In this document: positions 43,659 through 51,638 of the stretch, one piece after another
Layout of the letters: every line of letters begins with the position of its first letter
Numbering within the stretch: position 1 is the first letter of the stretch
Assembly (NCBI GenBank): GCA_900545285.1
Contig: UQYK01000007.1
Location: 1 to 51,693 of the forward strand
Origin: an uncultured Ruminococcus sp.
Lineage (GTDB): Bacteria; Bacillota; Clostridia; Oscillospirales; Ruminococcaceae
Length of the DNA stretch: 51,693 nt
Direction: 5' to 3'
Notes under the pieces: model-generated
The model's input: only the letters and a program-made list of their open reading frames with translations
The model's database searches: none
What the model was told of the DNA's origin: nothing
Made by a program: the position numbers and the translations under genes

Positions 43659-45566
43659 ATGACCAACTTTCTTCCTGTGACAATGCAGGAGCTTTTGGAA
43701 ACCGGTGTATCTCAGCCGGATTTCGTCTATATCACCGGAGATGCCTATGTGGATCATCCCAGCTTCGGCGCGGCCATTATCACCCGGCTGCTGCAAGCCC
43801 AGGGATACAGCGTGGGTGTCATTGCGCAGCCGAACTGGCACAGCACCCGGGATTTCACCCGGTTCGGCTGCCCGAAGCTGGCATTCCTGGTAACCGGCGG
43901 CAATATTGACTCTATGGTTGCCCACTATACTTCCGCAAAGCGCAGACGGAGCACTGACATGTACTCCCCCGGCGGAAAAGCCGGGCTGCGTCCTGACCGC
44001 GCTGTTATTACCTACTGCCAAAAGATCAGAGAGGCATATCCGGACGCTGCCATTGCCATCGGCGGTCTGGAGGCCTCGCTCCGGCGGTTTGCCCACTATG
44101 ATTATTGGGACGATACGGTTCGTCCTTCCATTCTGGCCGACAGCGGCGCAGATCTGCTGATGTACGGCATGGGAGAACACCAGATCACAGAACTGGCGCA
44201 GCAGCTGGCCGCCGGTGTTCCCATCCGGGAGATTACTGGTATCCGCGGCACCTGCTATCTCACATCACCAGAGCAGACCCCCTGGGGCGGTGTGCAGTGC
44301 CCGGACTATGCCCAGGTATGCCGGGATAAAAAGGCCTATGCCAAAGCAACCCGGCAGCAGTATGACCAGCAGGATGAAATCACCGGAAAAATCGTGCTCC
44401 AGCGGCATGGAAATCAGATGCTGGTGCAGAATCCCCCAGCACTGAGTCTTACGCAGGAAGAACTGGACGGGGTGTACCGACTGCCTTATCAGCGGTGTCC
44501 CCACCCGATGTATGATGCGCAGGGAGGCGTTCCCGGAATCGAAGAGGTACAGTTCTCCATTGCGCACAATCGGGGCTGTTTCGGCTACTGTAACTTCTGC
44601 TCCATTGCCCTCCACCAGGGACGGCACATTACATGCCGAAGCGAGGAGTCCATCCTGGAAGAAGCCAGAAAAATTACAGAAATGCCCGGATTCAAGGGGT
44701 ATATCCACGATGTAGGCGGCCCTACTGCAAACTTTCGCCTGCCCTCCTGCAAAAAGCAGGAGAAACACGGCATGTGTCCCGGCAAGAAATGCCTTGCGCC
44801 GGAGCCGTGCAAAGCATTGCAGGTAGACCACACCGAATACTTAGAAATTCTCCGGAAGCTGCGAAAGCTGCCGAAGGTGAAGCGGGTTTTCATCCGTTCC
44901 GGCATCCGGTTTGACTATGTTATGGCAGACAAGGACGACACCTTCTTCAAAGAACTGGTGTCGGAGCATGTCAGCGGCCAGCTGAAGGTTGCGCCGGAGC
45001 ATGTGAGCAACAACGTACTGGACAAGATGGGAAAGCCGCACATAGAATGCTATGAGGCGTTTCAGAAACGCTTTTATGAAATCACAAAAAGCATTGGGAA
45101 AAAGCAGTATCTGGTTCCCTATCTGATGTCCTCTCATCCGGGGAGCACCTTGCAGGATGCCGTAAAGCTCTCCCTGTTTCTCCGGGATCACGGCATGCAC
45201 CCGGAACAGGTACAGGACTTTTACCCTACACCCGGCACCATTTCCACCTGTATGTATTATACGGAGCTGGATCCCTATACCATGGAGCCGGTTTATGTCC
45301 CCAAAACAGCGAAGGAAAAAGCCATGCAGCGTGCACTGCTGCAATATTATCTGCCGCAGAACAGACAGATTGTTCTCTCAGCACTGCGGCAGGCCGGGCG
45401 GCAGGATCTCATCGGAACCAAGCCCGGCTGTCTGGTGGCACCGGAATCCAGACCCGATGCCAGACAGCCGGGAAACAAGCATAAAAACACCCCGGCAAAA
45501 TCCAAAGGAGGTGCAGCACCACGAAACTACCACACATCTTCCCGAAAAAAATCACGGCGACCCTGA
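43659..45566 (+). CDS. YgiQ family radical SAM protein
   Basis: A 635-residue protein of the YgiQ/UPF0313 family. It opens with FLPVTMQELLETGVSQPDFVYITGDAYVDHPSFGAAII, has RRRSTDMYSPGGKAG and the radical SAM motif C307-x3-C311-x2-C314 (GCFGYCNFC). The C-terminal part has FYPTPGTISTCMYYTELDP. A B12-binding-like N-terminal domain precedes the SAM barrel. The substrate is unknown. The last 30 residues are basic and Lys/Pro/Ala rich, and the end overlaps the next gene by about 46 bp. It follows ftsK at 16 bp with GAGGG before the ATG, so they are likely co-transcribed. Confidence 0.93.
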   Translation: MTNFLPVTMQELLETGVSQPDFVYITGDAYVDHPSFGAAIITRLLQAQGYSVGVIAQPNWHSTRDFTRFGCPKLAFLVTGGNIDSMVAHYTSAKRRRSTDMYSPGGKAGLRPDRAVITYCQKIREAYPDAAIAIGGLEASLRRFAHYDYWDDTVRPSILADSGADLLMYGMGEHQITELAQQLAAGVPIREITGIRGTCYLTSPEQTPWGGVQCPDYAQVCRDKKAYAKATRQQYDQQDEITGKIVLQRHGNQMLVQNPPALSLTQEELDGVYRLPYQRCPHPMYDAQGGVPGIEEVQFSIAHNRGCFGYCNFCSIALHQGRHITCRSEESILEEARKITEMPGFKGYIHDVGGPTANFRLPSCKKQEKHGMCPGKKCLAPEPCKALQVDHTEYLEILRKLRKLPKVKRVFIRSGIRFDYVMADKDDTFFKELVSEHVSGQLKVAPEHVSNNVLDKMGKPHIECYEAFQKRFYEITKSIGKKQYLVPYLMSSHPGSTLQDAVKLSLFLRDHGMHPEQVQDFYPTPGTISTCMYYTELDPYTMEPVYVPKTAKEKAMQRALLQYYLPQNRQIVLSALRQAGRQDLIGTKPGCLVAPESRPDARQPGNKHKNTPAKSKGGAAPRNYHTSSRKKSRRP

Positions 45567-46471
45567 CGGCGCTTTCTCTGCTTCTTCTGCCCGGCTGTGC
45601 GCTGGATGATATTGAAGGATATCTCACGGATACCGCACAGCAGGCCTTTGGCGGAGATGCCTCTTCCGGAACGGGAGAAGGCAGCTGTACAGTACATTTC
45701 CTGGATGTGGGACAGGGAGACAGCGAACTAATTCTCACAGACAGCGCCGCTGTGCTGATTGATGCCGGCGAACAGAGCGCCGCAAATGATATCCTGGCAG
45801 ATCTCCAGAAATATGGTGTCACAAAGCTGGACTGGATTATCGGGACACACCCCCATGCAGACCATATCGGCGGATTTCCGAAGATTCTGGATTATGCTGC
45901 CGCTTATGATGATCTGACCATTGAAAATGTCATGGTTCCGGCGCTGCCGGACGATATGGTTCCCACCACCCGTACCTATGAAAATTTCCTGGATGGCGTA
46001 GAGAAAAACGGACTCAGCCTTACGCAGGCCGTTTCCACCACCATTGATCTGGGCAGTGCTTCGCTGGAAATCATTCCGTCCCCCGGCGAGGATTACAGTT
46101 CTCTCAATGACTATTCCATCTGCACCTATCTGACCTGTGGAAGCACCGGATTTTTCTTCACCGGAGATGCCTCCAAGCCGGAGGAAAATGATCTTTTGAG
46201 CAGCGGTGCGCTGGATCATGTCCATCCGGATGTCCTGAAAGTGGGACACCACGGCAGCCGGGAATCCTCTTCCGATAACTTTCTTCAGGCGCTCTGCCCC
46301 AGTTATGCGGTGATTTCCTGCGGCTATGACAATTCCTACGGCCATCCCCATCAGGAGGCGGTAGATCGGCTCCGGCAATACTGCGGCGAACAGATCTGGC
46401 GCACGGATGAAAACGGCACCGTCACCATTACATCAGACGGACAGACACTGACTGTCTCCACAGAAAAATAA
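45521..46471 (+). CDS. ComEC-like metallo-beta-lactamase lipoprotein with ACG as apparent start
   Basis: A 316-residue lipoprotein. Signal: K-L-P-H-I-F-P-K-K-I, a hydrophobic stretch and lipobox LLPGC with lipid Cys26. The mature part has FLDVGQGDSELI, the zinc motif H110-x-H112-x-D114-H115 (THPHADHIGG), FFTGDASKPEE and VLKVGHHGSRESSS, the pattern of the ComEC C-terminal domain. No ATG, GTG or TTG exists in this frame between the stop at 45482-45484 and the catalytic domain that could give this signal. A strong AAAGGAGG (45504-45511) lies 9 nt before ACG 45521, the spot where ATG is expected. So the start is ACG, or ATG has mutated. A start at GTG 45713 would lose the lipoprotein signal and the first motif. 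It overlaps the end of ygiQ. Confidence 0.82.
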   Translation, partial: TKLPHIFPKKITATLTALSLLLLPGCALDDIEGYLTDTAQQAFGGDASSGTGEGSCTVHFLDVGQGDSELILTDSAAVLIDAGEQSAANDILADLQKYGVTKLDWIIGTHPHADHIGGFPKILDYAAAYDDLTIENVMVPALPDDMVPTTRTYENFLDGVEKNGLSLTQAVSTTIDLGSASLEIIPSPGEDYSSLNDYSICTYLTCGSTGFFFTGDASKPEENDLLSSGALDHVHPDVLKVGHHGSRESSSDNFLQALCPSYAVISCGYDNSYGHPHQEAVDRLRQYCGEQIWRTDENGTVTITSDGQTLTVSTEK

Positions 46472-46500
46472 GCGTACCACCTTTGAAGGAGGGCGAAAAT

Positions 46501-46707
46501 ATGATCATTCTGGATCGAATAGAAGGAACAACAGCTGTTCTGGAAACCGAGGACGGCATGGAAAACGTGCCGCTGCAGCTGCTCCCGGCAGAGGTGAAAG
46601 AAGGAGACGTTCTGCAAAAAACGCAGGACGGCTATCAGATTGACACCGCTGCAACAGAAGCACGCCGCGAAAAACTCCTGGCGCGCACCAAAAAGCTGCT
46701 CTCCTGA
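46501..46707 (+). CDS. DUF3006 family protein
   Basis: A 68-residue protein: MIILDRIEGTTAVLETEDG, then NVPLQLLPAEVKEGDVL and a charged end. This matches DUF3006, a small beta-rich family that is typically coded right after ComEC-like metallo-beta-lactamase proteins. Function unknown. AAGGAGG lies upstream of ATG 46501, 29 bp after the lipoprotein gene. Confidence 0.87.
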   Translation: MIILDRIEGTTAVLETEDGMENVPLQLLPAEVKEGDVLQKTQDGYQIDTAATEARREKLLARTKKLLS

Positions 46708-46782
46708 ATAGAAACCATGCTGCCGGAAAATTTCCCGGCGGCAGACACACTTGCGTACAAGTTCTAAAGAATGTGAGGGAAT

Positions 46783-48027
46783 ATGGATACAGACCACTTA
46801 TGTATCGGCGGCGGCCCGGCCGGCGTATTTGCTGCGCTGACCGCCGCCGGCAGCGGAGAACGCTGCATCATTTTAGAACAAAATGAACAAATCGGACGAA
46901 AGCTCCGCATTACCGGAAAAGGACGGTGCAATCTCACCAACAATTGTGACAGAGACACGCTTTTTGCCAATATTCCCGGCAACAGCAAGTTTTTGTACAG
47001 CGCCTTTTCCCGGTGCATGCCCCAGGATGTCATGGCGTATTTTGAGGATCTGGGCGTTCCGCTGAAAACAGAACGGGGCGGCCGGGTATTTCCCGTCAGT
47101 GACCGGGCCGAGGACATTGTACAGGCGCTGCGGTATGCTGTAAAGCGTGCCGGCATTCCGGTAGTCCGCGGCAAAGCGGCACATCTGCTGCGCAGTCCCG
47201 ACGGACGCTGCACCGGCGCCGTTCTCACAGACGGGCGTGAAATCCACGCCAAAACGACACTTTTGGCAACCGGCGGCATGTCCTATCCCAAAACGGGTTC
47301 CGACGGCTCCGGCTATCTCCTGGCACAGGAGGCCGGACATACCATTGTCTCCCCCCAGCCGTCCCTGATTCCCCTGGTCACAGAAGAAATCTGGTGCCGG
47401 GATGCCATGGGGCTTTCTCTCCGCAACGTCACCCTACGGCTGTACCGCGGAGAAAAATGCGTGTTCGAAGAACTGGGAGAAATGCTCTTTACCCATTTTG
47501 GGGTATCCGGGCCGCTGGTGCTCAGTGCCAGCGCTGTGATGCGAAAAGGCACACCCCAGGACTATCGGCTGGAGATTGACCTGAAGCCCGGCCTGACACC
47601 GGAGCAGCTGGATCGGCGCATACAGCGCGATCTCTCCGAAAGCCCCAACCGGGACTTAGGGAACCTGCTCCACGCCCTGCTTCCGGCAAAGCTGATTCTG
47701 CCGGTACTGCGGCAGTGCCGGATTCCGCCCAATCAAAAGGCAAACAGCCTTACACGGGAACAGCGGCAGACGCTGGACAGCCGGATAAAAGCGCTGCCCC
47801 TGCGGATTCGGGCATTCCGACCCATTGATGAGGCCATTATCACACGGGGCGGTGTATCCGTCCGGGAGATCAACGCCAAGACTATGGAATCGAAGTGCTG
47901 TCCGGGGCTGTATTTTGCCGGAGAAATCCTGGATGCAGACGGCTATACCGGCGGTTTCAATCTGCAAATCGCCTTTGCGACGGCGTACAGCGCCGGAATT
48001 GCCATGCAGGGTGCAGCAGAACCCTGA
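46783..48027 (+). CDS. FAD-dependent oxidoreductase, HI0933/BaiN type
   Basis: A 414-residue flavoprotein. The N-terminal FAD site is CIGGGPAGVFAALTAAG, followed by LEQNEQIGRKLRITGKGRCNLTN, the hallmark of the HI0933/YhiN family; LLATGGMSYPKTGSDGSGY and the C-terminal GEILDADGYTGGFNLQIAFATAYSAG complete it. BaiN, a member, works in bile acid dehydroxylation, but the family is widespread and the true reaction here is unknown. GTGAGGG precedes the ATG. Confidence 0.92.
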   Translation: MDTDHLCIGGGPAGVFAALTAAGSGERCIILEQNEQIGRKLRITGKGRCNLTNNCDRDTLFANIPGNSKFLYSAFSRCMPQDVMAYFEDLGVPLKTERGGRVFPVSDRAEDIVQALRYAVKRAGIPVVRGKAAHLLRSPDGRCTGAVLTDGREIHAKTTLLATGGMSYPKTGSDGSGYLLAQEAGHTIVSPQPSLIPLVTEEIWCRDAMGLSLRNVTLRLYRGEKCVFEELGEMLFTHFGVSGPLVLSASAVMRKGTPQDYRLEIDLKPGLTPEQLDRRIQRDLSESPNRDLGNLLHALLPAKLILPVLRQCRIPPNQKANSLTREQRQTLDSRIKALPLRIRAFRPIDEAIITRGGVSVREINAKTMESKCCPGLYFAGEILDADGYTGGFNLQIAFATAYSAGIAMQGAAEP

Positions 48028-48185
48028 TACCAACGGCATCGCAGATTTTCTGCATTGTAATTTTGTTCCAAATTTTTTCAGGCAATCGGGTACTGTCAGA
48101 ATAGTTTGCGGTTTCGATTGCTCTGATCCGCTGTTCTTCCAGGACAGCGGTGATATATGATACATAAAAAGGAGATATCATCCAT

Positions 48186-48854
48186 ATGAAAACAATTAAT
48201 ATCGCCATTGACGGCCCTGCGGGAGCCGGCAAAAGCAGTATTGCCAGAGAAGTTGCCTCTGAACTGGGCTTTGTCTATGTAGACACCGGCGCGCTCTATC
48301 GTGCCATTGCCCTGTTCTCCACAGAATATCCCTCCAGAAAGGCATTTCTGGAGGCGCTGGAGGACAAGTGCCACCTGGAACTCAAGTATTTCGGCGGCAC
48401 CCAGTGCATTTTCCTGAATGATGAAAATGTCACTGATAAAATCCGCACCCCGGAAATTTCCATGAAGGCCTCTGAAGTCTCTGCACTGCCGGAGGTACGG
48501 GAGTTCCTGCTGGAAACCCAGCGGGATATTTCACGGGAATTCAACGTAATTATGGACGGCCGGGATATCGGCACTGTAGTGCTTCCGGACGCAGACCTGA
48601 AAATTTATCTGACTGCCTCTGCGGAAGAACGCGCCAGCCGCCGCTATCTGGAAATGGAGGACAAGCCGGACAAGCCCACCTATGACCAGATTCTGAGCGA
48701 CATCAAACAGCGGGATTATAACGATATGCACCGCGAGGTTTCGCCGCTGCAGCAGGCAAAGGACGCCGTCCTCATCGACAGCACAAATATGGGCTTCCAT
48801 GAAGTCTGCGAGGAAATCATGGACTTGATTGAACAGCGGCTGGACGTAGAATAA
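48186..48854 (+). CDS. cmk: Cytidylate kinase
   Basis: A 222-residue enzyme that phosphorylates CMP and dCMP. P-loop GPAGAGKSS (10-18), DTGALYRAIALF, VIMDGRDIGTVVLPDADLKIYLTASAEERASRR and RDYNDMHREVSPL are all typical. AAAAGGAGATATC precedes the ATG. In clostridia cmk is often followed by plsC and ispH-S1, exactly as here. Confidence 0.98.
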   Translation: MKTINIAIDGPAGAGKSSIAREVASELGFVYVDTGALYRAIALFSTEYPSRKAFLEALEDKCHLELKYFGGTQCIFLNDENVTDKIRTPEISMKASEVSALPEVREFLLETQRDISREFNVIMDGRDIGTVVLPDADLKIYLTASAEERASRRYLEMEDKPDKPTYDQILSDIKQRDYNDMHREVSPLQQAKDAVLIDSTNMGFHEVCEEIMDLIEQRLDVE

Positions 48855-48891
48855 CCATACCGACAGCATGCTCTGAAAAGGAGGTTGTTTT

Positions 48892-49638
48892 TTGCCTTAT
48901 CCCATTGTATTTTTCTTTTACCGCATTGCCTACTATATTGTGCGGTTTGTATTCCTGTTCTATTACCGCATTTCCTTTGAGGGAAGGGAAAATATTCCCA
49001 ATGGCACAGCGATTATTTTTGCATCCAATCACCGCAGCTATCTGGATCCGGTTCTCGTGGCAATGGCTGCGCCGCATCCCTTTAACTTTATTGCAAAAGA
49101 ACCACTCTTCAAAAATCCTGTTTTCGGGAATTTCATCCGATTCATGGGTGCCTTTCCTACGGCAGATGCCAAGCACCCGGAGTATGACATGCTCACAGAG
49201 GCCACGCGCCGCCTGGACAAGCGCCGTCATCTGACCATTTTCCCGGAGGGTACGCGTCACACAGACGGCAAAGTGGGACGAGGCAAAAGCGGCGTCTGCG
49301 TCCTGGCGGCCAGAAGCGGAAAACCGGTAGTGCCCATCGGACTGGTCTTTGATTCCAATAACCTGCACTTCCGCAGCCGCATCTGTGTCCGGGTGGGAAA
49401 GCCCCTGTATGCCGCAGACTACGGGCTGGATGCAAATTCCACACCCCATGAAATGCACGCCATGCGGAAGGATATCATGAACAGCATCAAGACAATGGTA
49501 GAAGATAATCCGCCGTTTCCGATTCTGCATGATGTCCCCAAGCACCGCACATCTATTGAAATTGCACAGGACAAAAAGCGTGCTGCACTGGAACAAAAAA
49601 AGCAGGCAGAGCAGTCTGCCCGGACTACGGAGGAATAA
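48892..49638 (+). CDS. plsC: 1-acyl-sn-glycerol-3-phosphate acyltransferase PlsC
   Basis: A 248-residue enzyme that makes phosphatidic acid. It has an N-terminal hydrophobic segment (about 5-25), the catalytic H47-x4-D52 (SNHRSYLDP) and FPEGTR (117-122). The end is a charged Lys/Gln/Glu-rich tail. The start is TTG 48892 with AAAAGGAGG upstream. It completes the phospholipid pathway begun by gpsA and plsY elsewhere in the window. Confidence 0.95.
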   Translation: MPYPIVFFFYRIAYYIVRFVFLFYYRISFEGRENIPNGTAIIFASNHRSYLDPVLVAMAAPHPFNFIAKEPLFKNPVFGNFIRFMGAFPTADAKHPEYDMLTEATRRLDKRRHLTIFPEGTRHTDGKVGRGKSGVCVLAARSGKPVVPIGLVFDSNNLHFRSRICVRVGKPLYAADYGLDANSTPHEMHAMRKDIMNSIKTMVEDNPPFPILHDVPKHRTSIEIAQDKKRAALEQKKQAEQSARTTEE

Positions 49639-49644
49639 TTCGAC

Positions 49645-51597
49645 ATGGCTGAAATCACAGTGGCCGCATCTGCCGGCTTTTGCTTCGGGGTAGACCGCGC
49701 GGTCAAGCTCTGTTATCAGGCACTGGAACAGCACCACCACATCGCCACCTTAGGCCCGATTATTCACAATCAAAACGTGGTAGACGATCTCACCAGCCGC
49801 GGGGCGCGCATCGTGGATTCCATTGCAGATTTGCAACCAGAAGAATGCGTGGTTATCCGCTCTCACGGTGTCAGCGCAAGTGTGTATGAAGAGCTGGAAC
49901 AGGCCGGAAACCCTTATGTAGATGCCACCTGCCCCTTTGTCGCAAAAATTCACCGCATTGTAGAAGAGCACACCAGGGCCGGAGATTTTATTCTCATTGC
50001 CGGAGATGCCAATCATCCGGAAGTTGCCGCAATTGTTGGGCATTGTAAAGGAAACTGCTTTGTTTTTGAAAGTGAAAAAGCTCTAAACGAATTTTTTCAA
50101 AAAAATTTAGTGAATTCTAGCAAAAGACTTGCAATTGTTGCGCAAACAACGTATAATATATTAGTATGGGAAAAGTGTTTAGAAGCTCTTCCCAAGGACA
50201 ACCCGAATATTATGGTTTACGATACAATCTGCCACGCTACACAGGTGCGGCAGTCCGACGCAGACAAACTCTCTCGCAAGTCAGATTTAATGATTATTGT
50301 GGGCGGCAGACACAGCTCCAATACGGTAAAGCTGTATCATGTCTGCAACAGAAACTGTAGGTCTTATCATATTGAAAATTCGGATGAGCTTTACACTTTA
50401 GACCTTAGGAATGCTGAGAAAATCGGCATTACCGCCGGCGCGTCCACACCGGCACATATCATTAAGGAGGTTCAACAGACTATGACTGAAATCATGGATA
50501 ACAACAACACGGAGGAAGATATCAACTTTGCGGAAGCACTGGATCAGTCCTTCAAAAAAATACATACAGGGGAGAAAGTAAAGGGCACTGTTTGCTCTCT
50601 GAACAATACAGAAGCAATCGTAGATGTCGGCACAAAGCACACTGGCTATGTTCCGCTGAGCGAACTGACAGACGACCCTTCCAAGAAGCCCTCTGATATT
50701 GTTGCTATTGGCGATGAGTTGGATCTGATTGTCACAAAGATCAACGATCAGGAAGGTATCGTAACACTTTCCAAGAAAAAGGTTGACGAAATGAAGGGCT
50801 TTGAGGAAATCATCAAGGCAAAGGATGAAGGCACTGTTCTGGAAGGCACAGTCAACGCAGCTGTAAAGGGCGGCGTTATCATCACTTATGCTGGTGTACG
50901 GGTATTTATTCCGGCATCTCAGAGCGGTCTGCCGAGAGGCGCAGAGATGGATTCTCTGGTAAAGACCACACAGCGTTTTGTCATTCTGGAAGTCAACGAG
51001 CACCGCAGAAGAGCCGTTGGTTCCATCAAGGCTGTTCTGAAGGCTGAAAAGGATGCTGCAAAGGCTGCATTCTGGGAAACTGCTGAAGTCGGCAAGGTTT
51101 ACAAGGGCGAAGTAAAGTCTCTGACCAGCTACGGCGCATTTGTTGACCTGGGCGGCATTGACGGCATGGTTCACATTTCTGAACTGTCCTGGAAGCGCAT
51201 CAAGCATCCGAGCGAAGTTGTAAACGTTGGTGACGTAATCGAAGTTTACATCAAGGAACTGGATCGGGAAAACAATCGGATTTCTCTGGGATACAAGAAG
51301 AAGGAAGACAATCCGTGGGAAAAATTCAAGGCAAACTACAGCGTTGGCGATGTTATTCCGGTAACTATCGTTTCCATCACACCGTTCGGTGCATTTGCAC
51401 AGATCATTGATGGCGTAGACGGCCTGATTCACATTTCTCAGCTGGCTGACAAGCGTGTTGAAAATGTAAAGGATATCGTATCTGTAGGCGATGTTGTAGA
51501 TGTTAAGATCATCGACATCGACATCGAAAACAAGCGTATCTCCATCTCCATGCGTGCCCTGCTGGAAGATGATGCTGATGCAGCAGATGAAGAATAA
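49645..51597 (+). CDS. ispH: IspH fused to four-domain S1 RNA-binding protein
   Basis: A 650-residue fusion. Residues 1 to about 280 are 4-hydroxy-3-methylbut-2-enyl diphosphate reductase, the last step of the MEP isoprenoid pathway, with 4Fe-4S ligands C13, C96 and C196 and the motifs GPIIHN, RSHG and ATCPFV. Residues about 313-643 are four S1 domains like ribosomal protein S1; the third and fourth are the best preserved (SYGAFVDLGGIDGMVHISELSW and PFGAFAQIIDGVDGLIHISQL). The fusion is known in clostridia. The join has an in-frame ATG (residue 280, position 50482) behind AAGGAGG, so the S1 half could also be made alone. Codon use shifts toward A/T near 50040-50165. Confidence 0.95.
   Translation: MAEITVAASAGFCFGVDRAVKLCYQALEQHHHIATLGPIIHNQNVVDDLTSRGARIVDSIADLQPEECVVIRSHGVSASVYEELEQAGNPYVDATCPFVAKIHRIVEEHTRAGDFILIAGDANHPEVAAIVGHCKGNCFVFESEKALNEFFQKNLVNSSKRLAIVAQTTYNILVWEKCLEALPKDNPNIMVYDTICHATQVRQSDADKLSRKSDLMIIVGGRHSSNTVKLYHVCNRNCRSYHIENSDELYTLDLRNAEKIGITAGASTPAHIIKEVQQTMTEIMDNNNTEEDINFAEALDQSFKKIHTGEKVKGTVCSLNNTEAIVDVGTKHTGYVPLSELTDDPSKKPSDIVAIGDELDLIVTKINDQEGIVTLSKKKVDEMKGFEEIIKAKDEGTVLEGTVNAAVKGGVIITYAGVRVFIPASQSGLPRGAEMDSLVKTTQRFVILEVNEHRRRAVGSIKAVLKAEKDAAKAAFWETAEVGKVYKGEVKSLTSYGAFVDLGGIDGMVHISELSWKRIKHPSEVVNVGDVIEVYIKELDRENNRISLGYKKKEDNPWEKFKANYSVGDVIPVTIVSITPFGAFAQIIDGVDGLIHISQLADKRVENVKDIVSVGDVVDVKIIDIDIENKRISISMRALLEDDADAADEE
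50129..50157 (+). promoter_or_regulatory. Candidate internal promoter in ispH
   Basis: TTGCAA (50129-50134) and TATAAT (50152-50157), 17 bp apart, in an AT-rich patch within the IspH part. It is about 325 bp before the internal S1 start at 50482. Confidence 0.55.
50464..50484 (+). promoter_or_regulatory. Internal ribosome binding site and ATG for the S1 part
   Basis: AAGGAGG (50464-50470), coded as I-K-E-V in the fusion, lies 11 nt before ATG 50482. Initiation here would give a 371-residue protein beginning MTEIMDNNNTEED, much like the N-terminus of stand-alone S1 proteins. Confidence 0.6.
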
Positions 51598-51617
51598 TTC
51601 TCTCTGAGAAACTAATG

Positions 51618-51634
51618 AAAAAAGGCAGTGCGGT
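51618..51634 (+). terminator. Half of a terminator hairpin after ispH-S1
   Basis: GAAAAAAGGCAGTGCGG lies about 20 bp after the stop codon and looks like the 5' arm of a terminator, but no matching CCGCACTGCC arm follows in the window. The IS-like sequence starts 5 bp later, so the other arm may lie beyond the insertion. Confidence 0.45.
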
Positions 51635-51638
51635 CAAT

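Noticed and set aside
46715..46745. Hairpin CTGCCGG/CCGGCGGCAG as a terminator after DUF3006
   Set aside because: The stem is short with a mismatch and has no T run; it is not convincing.
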